In this document: positions 53,986-64,000 of the stretch, piece after piece | Position numbering within the stretch: position 1 is the first letter of the stretch | How the letters are laid out: each line of letters begins with the position of its first letter | Source: Apostichopus japonicus | Lineage: Eukaryota > Echinodermata > Holothuroidea > Aspidochirotida > Stichopodidae | DNA length: 64,000 bases | Reading direction: 5' to 3' | NCBI RefSeq assembly: GCF_037975245.1 | Contig: NC_092582.1 | Span: 22,408,577-22,472,576 of the forward strand | The notes under the pieces: generated by a model | The model's input: the letters and a program-made list of their open reading frames with translations, nothing else | What the model was told of the DNA's origin: nothing | The model's database searches: none | Translations under genes and position numbers: made by a program

Positions 53986-55367
53986 GAGGCAGGAATAAAG
54001 CTTGGATATCCAGGGAAACCCGGGGTTTTCTTGACTCTTGCTTAAAAGCCAGGAATTATTTTCGTCTGGGTTTGATATTTTCACAGAATATTCATAAATC
54101 CTACCATTGCAATTTCATATCTGTTCTTGTTATAGTGTACTAGTGCAAATTTGTAATTATTCTTTGTTTGCCCTTTCAAAGACTGAAAGGTGGTGGTATG
54201 TATATTCCAGTCCTCCCCTCCTCCTTCCCGATCTGAATTGGACAGGGATTAAATAACATCTAGCCTATATGGGTTTTTTTTTTGCTATAAGGTATTATAC
54301 TTACACATATGGTAGGCTACAATTGGAAGTCATTTAAATAATAGCTTGCCTATATGGTTTAATTCAAAGATTGCTATTAGGTTTTATACTGACACATGGT
54401 AGGCTAAAAACCTAGGCTACAATTGGAAGTCATCTAAAACTTGAAGAAATACTATGAAAAGTCACTTTTATTCTTCACTCCATCATGATTCCAGGGTGAT
54501 AACAAAACTGTTATTAAAATACTGTACATTGAACATGTTTCATTTCTATTAAAACATTGCTATTCATGCTAATTACCTGTCGCCTGCAGATTGGTTTGCA
54601 ATTCTTTTTATATCCTATCAAAAGAAACGGAAGGAAAAGAATTTTTCTTACACTAGTTTGTAACCTCTTTTAGATAGCCTAGCTCTATTTTATGTTGTTT
54701 ATTTTGAGTCAGTTACGTATTTAACTCAGTGGTCAAAGCTATGTAAGCATTACTGTAACTCATAATGTCATATTAAACCTGTGTTTATAACCATGGAAAC
54801 ATGGCCGTGTTTTCCCGATAATACATATATACTACTTTACATGTCAGTCACAAGGAAAGCAGTAATGCACATCACAATTAGAAGATACTTTCTCATTTCG
54901 TCATACAGTTAATCATGATACTATTGATCGAGAGAGTCAAGCTATACCTTCCTTGGTGCTTATAGTTTTTACCCTCTCCGTTTTATTAATATCTGTGCCA
55001 TCCACTGTACGCTGTTAGCGTAATGGCTCTCTGTATAGCTTTATAACTCTGCCATCATATTGCGCCATTTATTTATATATACATATATATATTCATTAAA
55101 ACATTGATCTATACTCCAACCGTATATTTCCCTTTTTTTTTTTCTTCATCTTCTTGCCCGAGTTCTCATTTACACAGAAGAATTAAATTTACTACTGACA
55201 AGTTGAAACTGTCCTAATCAAATTGAGCTGTGAAAGTGGGGGAAATAAAAAAAAACTGGCCACTGTGGAGGACAATAGCAGGTTGATACAATTTATTTTG
55301 TCTCTGATTGTCATCAAACTGAAATATGCTTGTCGGTAAAACCTTTAGATGTATACAAATATATATA

Positions 55368-55398
<31 letters not shown>

Positions 55399-56776
55399 AC
55401 ATATATATACATATGCCTAGCTTCCTTCTTTACTCTTCTGTTGTATGTAATTTGTATTGAAACGAATTGAGAAGAAGGACGACTCATATCACTAGTTATT
55501 GGTCAACTTATCAAATCACAAAGAAAAGTACAACTACTTAAGATTTTGACAGTAATATACATGAATGCACTCGTTATTCGCACTCATTATTCACACCGCG
55601 ATGGCCAGCAACAAATGATATATATTTATTGTACAAATATCTTACCGACAATACGTTAACTTTAAAAACAAATTAATTTGTCCGTCCATTGTTGTACATG
55701 TTACAAGCACGGTTGATCAATGATGATATAACTCAGGTGTGGTATATAAATTTCTTTTATCGATTCCCCGAGTAGTATTTTAACAGAATCGTGTGTCAGT
55801 GATACTTCAAAGACTTGAAAATAACATTTGGAAGCATTCCAATGTCAATATTGGCAAATCAAATGAGAGAATAGAGAATGATAAAAAAGACTTTCAAATC
55901 GATACCTGCATTTTCCTGGCAGGGAAAAAAAAAAATGTTCTCTCTGAATACAGAAGTGCATGTGACCCTGCTTTATTCCTAGGAACAAATGCAAGGAACA
56001 AGAATGGAATGACCGAAATTTATTCAGGGGAAGGCTTTGGATTTGGTAAGGGGGGGGTAAGGGGGGTAAGGATGAGTGGGAAGGGGGTGGTAGAAGGGGG
56101 AGAGGGAGGGAGAGAATGGGGACAAGCGAACAAGGGAAAAGGGACCAAGGGAAGGGGATAAGGCGGTGATGGAGGAGACGAGGAGAAGAGGATAGCGGAG
56201 TAGAAGACAGAAAATTGTGGGAGAGTGGTTCAATCGTTTGTAGTCTTTGATGAACAAACTTCCCCCAAATATTTACTTCAGGAAAATCTCATTCCATTTG
56301 AGAGATACTTTACCACAGAGTTTAATACCCTCCGACGGCTGAAGGCTTGATCAAGTCTAAATATGACATCATCGAGCCACATATAATTGCTTCATAGTTT
56401 TATGTAAGATGAAGGCCACACTTTTCCTAAATTTTACGCTTGAAATCATCGTTCGATGAGGAAACTTCTCCTTTCTGCCTTTTCAAAGTCCTAATGAACG
56501 TTGCTATTCAAGTTGTTCTTGTTATGTGTAGAATAGTTTTATACAAAAGTGCATTTTAATTTTTTTTAAATAGGTATTATTTGTATATCAATTTTGCTTT
56601 TTAACTGCATACATTTTCAAGTGGTTCTTTTGATAGCTTTGAGAAATCACAAGTTATATACTACAGTTGGGGTATAATAAGTGAATGAAAGAATATCAGA
56701 GAATAGAAGATAAAAACATGAGTAGAGTTGTCGTCATGCAATTTCAGCACAGTAATTAGCTCATTCCAATTTGTGT

Positions 56777-57383
56777 GATGTTATAAATTACAAGAGAGAT
56801 TAATTCCCAAATACAGGTGTATTCAAGTTTGCCATCGAAATCAGTGTCGGAGAATGAAGAAACGATTAAGTATAAACTACCTTTCCCCATCTCGATAAAG
56901 CATGAATGACAGTCAAATTTGATAAACTGCCTTGATCCATAAAGCCATACGTGCAGAAACACATCAGACAGGTAAAAAGATTTGCTTCTTAGATATTATA
57001 AATTAAAAGAGAGATTAATTCCCCAAATACAGGTGTATTTAAAGTTTTGCCATCGAAATCAGTGTATGAAAATGAAGAGATGATAAAAAAATAAACTACC
57101 TTCCCCATCTCGATAAAGAATGAATGACAGTGAATTTTCAAGAACTGCCCCAATCCATAATGCCATACGTGTAGAAACACATAAGAAAGGTAAAAAGATT
57201 TGCTTCTTATATATTATAAATTAAAAGAGAGATTAATGTAGGAAAATAAAAGGAACGATTAAATATAAACTGCCTTCCCCATCTCGATAAAGAATGAATG
57301 ACAGTGAAATTTCATGAACAGCCCCGAACCATAATGTCAGACGTGTAGAAACACACCAGACAGGTAAAAAGATTTGCTTCTTA
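56777..57383. repeat. ~218-bp tandem triplication
   Basis: Three copies (56777-56994, 56995-57212, 57213-57383) share ATTATAAATTA, AGAGAGATTAATTCCC, CCCATCTCGATAAAG and GGTAAAAAGATTTGCTTCTT. The third lacks about 47 bp near its start. In copies 1 and 2 the minus strand keeps a ~63-codon frame (MFLHVW...YGxxQF...GELISL), but it is lost in copy 3. Confidence 0.92.
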
Positions 57384-59036
57384 AAAAATGTTCAGAAAAG
57401 AAGGACTTAGCGTTATAAAAGCCCTGGGAGCTTCGGAATACCAAGCACGGTTTCATAATCTATGATCTCGGGTGTAATCTTTCTGTAATTCCGTTTAATC
57501 AAAGTCATGAATGACGTAGAGAAGTGGGTTATGACAACATGATATGTGTCTGAATCCTTCACTTGACTAATTCTCTCTTCCTTTTTTCCTCCTGCAAAAA
57601 TGTAATTTGATCAGGATCTTGCCGAGCTCTTCGGATCGGTAACATGTGACAGCTAGCAATGTGACTAATTTATCTAGTTTTCTCTCTATAATGAGAACAA
57701 ATTTGATCTATTTATATACAGTAGGTTCTGTCATCTATTTTTATCCTTAAGGCCTGCATGACGTCACTGATATCGAGTCCGCTGTCATGAATTGTAACTC
57801 TTTTTTTTATTTTTATGTCTAGAGCAAGAGGATCATGCGACCTCTTCTATGTCTTTAAAGATAATATCAAAAGATAATCCCCTCCCCCACCCTCAGTCCT
57901 TCCCAACATCCTCACTTCAAGCAAAACAATATTGTAGCAGGGGTTACATTTGTATGTAGGCCTATACAATTAGAGTACATGTACTGTATAGGATCTGCTA
58001 AACCCTCCAAATCTTTCCTAGGTAGTTGAAAATCACACATGAGGCAACACATGCAGTAATAATACTTCGTGTAGAAGTTTGAACTGGAACGAACGCTTTG
58101 GGTTCTGTTACTCGAATATGACTGGTATAGGTTAGAATGAAACATTGGATCTATCTTAATACTATGTATTTGCACCAATATAAATAAAGCTGTACAGTGC
58201 ATCCTGCAGTAGGCGGTGGAGGAGGGGAGGGAAGTGTCCAATGGGAGAGATATAATGGGGGGGAAGGGGGAGGGGGAGGAAGGTTAGAATTGCTTCATTT
58301 GTGCAAGAAAATATAGATTAATTTTCAGTTATTGTTGTTCATGTTTCTATTTACTACTGTTATGTAAATATTCTTAAGTCAACCTTTTGACAAGATAAGC
58401 TGACTTTACCATTTACCAATTACTTTACCAATTATATAGTCTGTAGTACTGTAACTGTCCTGATATATTGACCTCATCCTTTCCTCTCCCTCCCCCCCCA
58501 CTGCCATCCCCTCCACACCGTCACACTGTTGCCCCTTACAACTATAGGTGTATGTGTGCCCATGGCCTTTCAGTATAACAGCTAGGTTGATGAGATTGTT
58601 ACAAGATTATTTCAGGATTTGAATGCATGTTTTAAGCCTTAACATTTTTTTAAGTCTTTTAAATGCTTCAGAAATGTTTGCATTATAATTTCTACCATTT
58701 TGTGTGTGTAAAACTAAGTAGGGGCTTTCTTCTGTGGCAAAACGACAAGTAACAGAAACTACAAGGGACAACATACTTGTAAGCACAAAATACAGATACT
58801 GTAGGTTAATCAGCCCCACTTACTTTTACACATTCTCCCACATAGGCTTTGTAGTGGATAAGCAGTTTGCTAACAGTTTTTGTTTTATTTTGATTTTGTG
58901 CCATAAAAAAGACCTAAATTCAGCTGTGATATAAAGGCACTTGTGGTAAATGATGATTGGGTGGATCAATTATACACCTGACTGAAGGCTAAATACCAAT
59001 TACATCCTTGAGATGCATCGCCAGGTCACATGATAA

Positions 59037-59306
59037 GTCAGGTGTATACTACCACCACCATCATCATCATCTTCATCATTAGTCATTACCGTAAAACACC
59101 TCATTAGATGCCAAGTAAGCAAATCACGTTTTCACAAACTTTTTAAAGTCGAGTGCAAACTTTCTTCTGGTCGCGTAGATTCGTCTGACGATATCGTCGG
59201 CGCGCTTAATAGTTGGAAGCATTCTTTCGGGCTTGGTTGGCAATTACGCATTTCAGATCAAAAGAGTGATAGCTGTAGCTGCAATGATCGAGAGAGGAAG
59301 CCCTAG
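59037..59306. other. CpG-rich stretch open on both strands
   Basis: The plus strand is open for 89 codons without an ATG (contains KVECKLSSGRVDSSDDIV and GLGWQLRISDQKSDS). The minus strand over 59251-59132 reads a 39-residue frame beginning MRNCQPSPKECF and containing SSDESTRPEES. CpG is locally dense (CGTCGGCGCGC at about 59196). It could hold a small exon or a regulatory island. No family recognised. Confidence 0.25.
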
Positions 59307-62300
59307 CTTAATGAACATTAAAATGATCTTGTGTAATCAGTAAATGGCTAATGCAATCGAGATGTCAAAGATAGAAAGAGGGAATCTAAGAAATCTTGTT
59401 TCGAGGTGAATTACGATGTACGTCAACAGTGTTAATGGGGCGTGTTAGTCTTAATAGGCCTCTTTGCAGTTAATGCCTGACCTTGTACACGCATGCTACT
59501 GTTCTGTAATGGAGTATACTGTCGTTATGATCACTTTGTAGACTTTTATCAAAAAGGTATTTTTTTATCCCTTCTGTTTTTTTCTTCTTATACACAAGTC
59601 TTCTTCAAATTCATAATTGACATTATGGGAGCTAGGATCTTCAAAACCATTCTAGTATTGTAGTATGTTCATCCCCCCCCCCCCCCCCTTTATATGTTTT
59701 CATTTTGTTAGGCACGGTTGAACATGATCTTAAAGTGTAAGGATTCAGCATGGCATGAAATTGTGATATGGTGCAAGGAAAATGAATTGAGATACGTATT
59801 GGTGCGTGGCCATGTCAGTCAACGAAGCAGTCGCGATAATTTACTCCTTCCCATCCTTACTTTTAATGGAAATTCAAATCCCTGGCAATGTACATTGTTC
59901 TGATGATTCAAACTGCTGTTTCAGATTATTTAGATTTCCTCTGACTCCCCTCCTTCCCCTCCCCTCCCCTCCCCTACATACCACATTCTCACTCTCATCA
60001 CCTCTCCCATATACCCCACTTTCCATCACCTCCCAACTTCCAGTACATTTCCTCTCCGATAACCCTTCCCTTTTCATCTCCCACTGCTCATCCCCTCTCA
60101 CACTGCGGTGCTTGCATCATGCTTAGATTTTTTTAATTTTCAGAATTCCCTGAATCTGTGATTGTGGCAAGGGAAGTTTATGACAAATGAAGTCATTGAA
60201 TTAAACCATGATGATTATGCAATTTGAAATTGCATAAAACTTATTAGAACTTAATAGACAGGCGGGCTAAGTGGTTTCAGCGGGAATGTTGGTAGGAATT
60301 TTGGAAGGTGGTTTTAATCAACAAAGAAAGGCGACTTCGATATAACATGTCGAAAGTTCAGCTCCCGACATGAAAACAAATGCTTTTTTATTTCTGAATA
60401 CAACCGTCAAATAATCAATTCATAAACATGGAAAATAATATATATACAATCGATGAGAGGGCATAATATCCCATTACATGAGTGTCTTATAGATGTAAAA
60501 TTAGTTATTTGATACAAATTCATGATCCGAACTACCTTCGACTTGACCAGTTCAGATAATCGGGGTTTTACTGTACAGTATATCATCTATCTCTGAAACT
60601 ATAGAAATGTTATAGAAAAATGTGGAATGAAATTTGTGCTTGTGCAAGTAAAATTTAATAAACGATTGAACTTGACAATAAGATAATATATATATTATAT
60701 ATTATAATCCATTTACACTCTTGGATACTTCATGCTTTGATATTATTTGAAGCTAATTAAGAAGAATTATATCGACTAATTTTGCTCGGAAGAATAACCG
60801 ATCAGGACTTTTGTCTCTTCTTGATATCCATAGAATGGAATAAATGAATTTGATGCCTGCAGCCCTTTAATGTGATCCATTTTTCATTTTGTGCAATGCA
60901 TAATCGCGAAGAGAAGCTTAATCTTGTATATATATCACAGATAAACTACACGCTTTATCTCTGATCTACGCTTCGTGATGTTTCCAGGTGTAAGAGTTAA
61001 TTCTTAAAACTTGGGCCAAATTTCTGTGTAATACTATTATTATGTCCACTTTAATATCTATTTTCTCAAATTTGAAGCTCACATTGCAGCATGCAACACT
61101 AGAATCTGGGTTTGGAACTTGCAGTAAAAATGCCAGAACTTCCCCTAAATGAGGCTGCTCATCATTCGTATATGTTGCATTTATAACTGTTGTACATTAT
61201 GTTATAAACTACTGTTGCTATGGCAACCGTGATTTTCATTCGTATGTTAAGTTCACATGGACATGCAATATTTAGCATACGTGTGTTCTTGAGCTTATAA
61301 CAACAATTTGATATCAGTCGCATGTAACTGAATACCCTCTGTTGACTTACTCTATATTAAATTTGAACTTTTGTCACGAAATCAAACTTAAAAGTAAGGG
61401 CAAAAAGAGGGGTTTTTGCAATTATTTCTTGGTTAATTTGTATTCCCTCCACTTTGTTTGCAACCCTGCATCAATAAAACATTGATCACTGTAGTGATAA
61501 ATTTCAAGCTTGATGGTAGAGTCTGACTAGTTGTCGCTATGGCGATCAAAATCTGGCTGATTGTGAGGAGGAAGGCTTCAGCTTTTCTTGGTCCCATTCA
61601 GAGCTAAGTACCGTTGCTCATGTCTATCTGGAAATAATTTTGCAAACTCCAAACTAGAGTTAACAGATCACTGGCAGGGACGGTAGTTTCAGACAAAGCT
61701 TCAGAAATAATTCAAATTATTTTGTATCGTAGCACCAGAAGTGACTCAAAAAGAATGTTACTTTAATACGAGAAATACATGATGTCCCGTCCAATTTAAG
61801 CTGTGACAGAGGGGGGTTTATTTACAGCTTCAGTATCCGAGAGACTTAAAGAGGCAGTTTGCGCAGCTGTGAAATGTCAACATCATTTCTTCAGCTAATA
61901 AATTAAGTGTTCTTTAAAATTGATATTTTTATGGCCGATGAAAGAAGAACTTATTCTTACCATCTCTGTGAAATTTGCATCCAATTCCTCAATTTGTATG
62001 ATTTAATCGAGATAACAACATATGAAGTTGACATGTTTTGTAGCAACTGTGAACTTGAAGCAAACAGGTGTGATGTCATACTGTAGATGCACTCACACAA
62101 ATGCACTCCTCATATCCAAGGTCAAAACTAAGTATAAGAAATAACGAAAAACAAGACGTTCTGCTCTTGACCAGTGTGCAACCATGACAATCTACAGTAC
62201 GTGTTTGCTTCAAGTTCACTGTAATACTTATTGTACAAACTTTGACAATTTTCAACAATCATCTCAGATACACACTGTACAAGAATTACAGGCCAATTTT

Positions 62301-63578
62301 AACCCATGATGCTTTAATATTATGTTCGGATCCTTCACATTAAGGCAAAAATAAAATGTTCCTCTGGACTGAGGGAATATTTCACCACCACACAAGGATA
62401 ATTATTCTGCCTTTTATAGTTCATAGCTACACAAAAGTCACTTTAATAAGATTTCCTGGCAAGCAGAATAATGATGATAGGGATGAAAAACAGACTTAAT
62501 GATTGATTTAACGATGTCATTCTTTGATATCCAAGTAAACATCTTGGCTATAATACACTCACCATGACAATAGAGGCCCATATATGTCATGGGTGGTGTT
62601 ACCTGGTTGTATCTGAGTGATCGCAGGGACTCAACCCTTCATCAAATGTTGAATGTGCAAAAAAATTTTTTATCAAGACATGAAGGGACACTATAGTGGC
62701 ATCTAGCATTTATGAATAATATATTACTTCATGGTATCGTATGTTGTGATGGTGAAGTCATGAGGTCTTCTTGGCAAGTAGCAGTCTCTGTTGGATTCAG
62801 GTTAAAACAACGATTGTAAAATAGTTGATCAGTGACATGTACCATCTTATCTGATATATCAAAAAACAAGTAGAAAGCCTTATCGTTCAAAGTGGAGAGT
62901 TTTGAAATAACAAACTTTTTTTGGGATCACATAGCCGCATTTTTCTGGTAAATTTGTTGTATAAATGTCAGCAGAGGGAATGGAATAATATAAAAGTCAG
63001 GAAGTTTCCACAGTTGTCGATGTAGTCCACGAATCATTGCTACAATGTGTGGGACATTGATAACCTAGCTGAAAATATCCAAGGAACATAAAGCTAGGCC
63101 AGACTGACTACCACTAGAAGTACTCAGTAGAATTAAAAAAGTTATGAAATTAGTCAATATACATATATATCATCCAAGCGCCCACTTATAACCAAGAAAT
63201 GTTCTTCTTTAATTGTGAAGGATATTTCTGGGAAGGAAGTGTGTTCTTTTATTCATCCATAGGCATGCACTTTCTGTCGGATATACGTGTCCTTAAAATT
63301 AAGCCTAACTGCAATAATAAGGTGACTCAAGACCTAACTTTGTGTCGTATACATCTTCGGTAAATGTGAACATTGCAAATTTGAAGACATCATCTGCTGC
63401 TAGTTGATAAAGCAAAATTCCATGAAATTTGTTTTAATTAGTTTTTAGGATACGATTCTTAATTAGACATCTATTAACATCTTTATAGTTACGAAATATT
63501 TTAATAATTAAATAGAAAGAAAACCTGGTACAATTTCCATGTGGCAAGACTATAAGTGAATGGACGTTTGGGTAATTT

Positions 63579-63935
63579 TTAGCATACGTGCTCTTTCTTT
63601 CTTGTATCAATTAATAAGGTGAGATCGTGACCTTCCAATGAAGAGGTCACATATATATTGGCTTTCTTCAAATTACTACGAATATGTCCGTCCTTGTGGT
63701 TACTGAAGTACTTGCAGCAGTCTTGACAGTGTGTTAACCCTTCGAACCAGCTTGTACGCGAATGAGATGTCATCACGTCGACAAACAGATAATGAATAAA
63801 GTCTCCTTGAAACCTGATTGGTTTTCTTCCAGTTCTCCACTTCCGATACTCCTTCAAGGTCCTTGTTGGACGGCCTAATTTATAAATAGCCAAAAGGTAT
63901 CTGAAACGTCTTTCGACGTTTGGTACAGTGTCCAG
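63579..63935 (-). CDS. Unassigned open stretch, possible partial exon
   Basis: The minus strand is open from 63935 to a stop at 63579 (about 118 codons). There is no ATG before residue ~54, so it would have to be an internal or terminal exon. It is rich in Arg, Lys, His and Cys (KEYRKWRTGRKP, HCQDCCKYFSNH, SLEGHDLTLLIDTRKKE). Paired CxxCC and H-rich words hint at metal binding but match no zinc-finger spacing I know. No good acceptor with a pyrimidine tract is seen at its upstream edge. It could be a decayed transposon frame or chance. Confidence 0.25.
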   Translation of the reverse strand: MDTVPNVERRFRYLLAIYKLGRPTRTLKEYRKWRTGRKPIRFQGDFIHYLFVDVMTSHSRTSWFEGLTHCQDCCKYFSNHKDGHIRSNLKKANIYVTSSLEGHDLTLLIDTRKKEHVC

Positions 63936-64000
63936 TTACAAGCTTTTTTGCCCCCCATAGATATTTGTAATGATCACTATGTAAACACTCCCACATAAGT

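Larger units (their letters stand above)
52209..54070. mobile_element. Fold-back element with CCCAGACGAA ends
   Basis: The left end is CCCAGACGAA (52209-52218) and the right end its exact complement TTCGTCTGGG (54061-54070). Just inside, both arms carry the same kind of array in opposite orientation: CCAGGAAAAGCCTGG words on the left (52225-52560), and GGCTTTTCCTGCC and CCAGGACAGCATT repeats on the right (53650-54055). The centre (52570-53640) has no transposase frame, only ATCCTTTA-AGTAAA microrepeats (53041-53200). This architecture of inverted, internally repetitive arms around unrelated sequence resembles fold-back transposons. Target duplication is not clear. Confidence 0.65.
54071..64000. 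other. Presumed intron or intergenic, no clear gene
   Basis: AT-rich sequence with TA microsatellites (55355-55410), G-rich runs (56044-56115, 58245-58280), C runs (59672-59690), a C-rich patch (59940-60100), the 220-bp triplication (56777-57383), and two open stretches of uncertain status (59037-59306, 63579-63935). No family was recognised. Whether it is still inside the GABBR1-like gene cannot be told. Confidence 0.4.

Overview
This is animal genomic DNA, AT-rich and dominated by introns and repeats. There are no long open reading frames, no bacterial-style operons, and splice sites are canonical GT/AG. Frequent TAGGCCTA-type words and the gene families present would suit a marine invertebrate deuterostome such as an echinoderm. 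That placement is an inference with low confidence.

Two protein-coding genes can be read with confidence, and both are cut by the window or by introns. On the minus strand, three exons near 4.35, 2.8 and 1.8 kb splice in frame into the N-terminus of a HIT-type zinc-finger protein of the ZNHIT6/BCD1 family, a box C/D snoRNP assembly factor. All eight zinc ligands are present, followed by the family block GVRDKTA. Its remaining exons must lie to the left of the window, beyond the tandem array at 1-990. On the plus strand, the exon at 11155-11456 encodes the signal peptide and start of the ligand-binding domain of a GABA-B receptor subunit 1-like protein. A plausible promoter and 5' UTR exon lie at about 8.88-9.2 kb. 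The two genes are head to head, with about 4.6 kb between the ZNHIT6 start codon and the proposed GABBR1 transcription start. No second coding exon of GABBR1 was recognised, so 11457-64000 appears to be a single intron of more than 52 kb, or intron plus exons I failed to recognise.

Repeat layout: a 107-bp higher-order satellite (1-990); a 38-bp minisatellite (27.6 kb); a nearly homogeneous 26-bp satellite (36.1-36.5 kb); a set of local tandem duplications of 60-220 bp (12.8, 29.0, 40.7, 44.7, 46.3, 47.1, 47.9 and 56.8 kb); and long (AT)n tracts. Transposon-derived sequence includes a LINE reverse-transcriptase C-terminal fragment inside a TATAGC-rich repeat with 15-bp direct repeats (32.8-33.4 kb), a tRNA-derived SINE family in at least three copies (26.8, 34.4, 37.2 kb), a 1.86-kb fold-back element with CCCAGACGAA ends and CCAGGAAAAGCC arrays (52.2-54.1 kb), and an unnamed ~360-bp repeat present in two inverted copies (26.3 and 49.0 kb). 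There is also a decayed THAP zinc finger interrupted by a minisatellite (45.75-46.05 kb), with a possible P-element-like transposase scrap 2.1 kb downstream.

The most useful results are the spliced ZNHIT6 reconstruction, which single-frame ORF calling largely misses, the broken THAP relic, the fold-back element and the SINE family. I saw no CRISPR arrays, rRNA genes, intact tRNA genes or viral genes.
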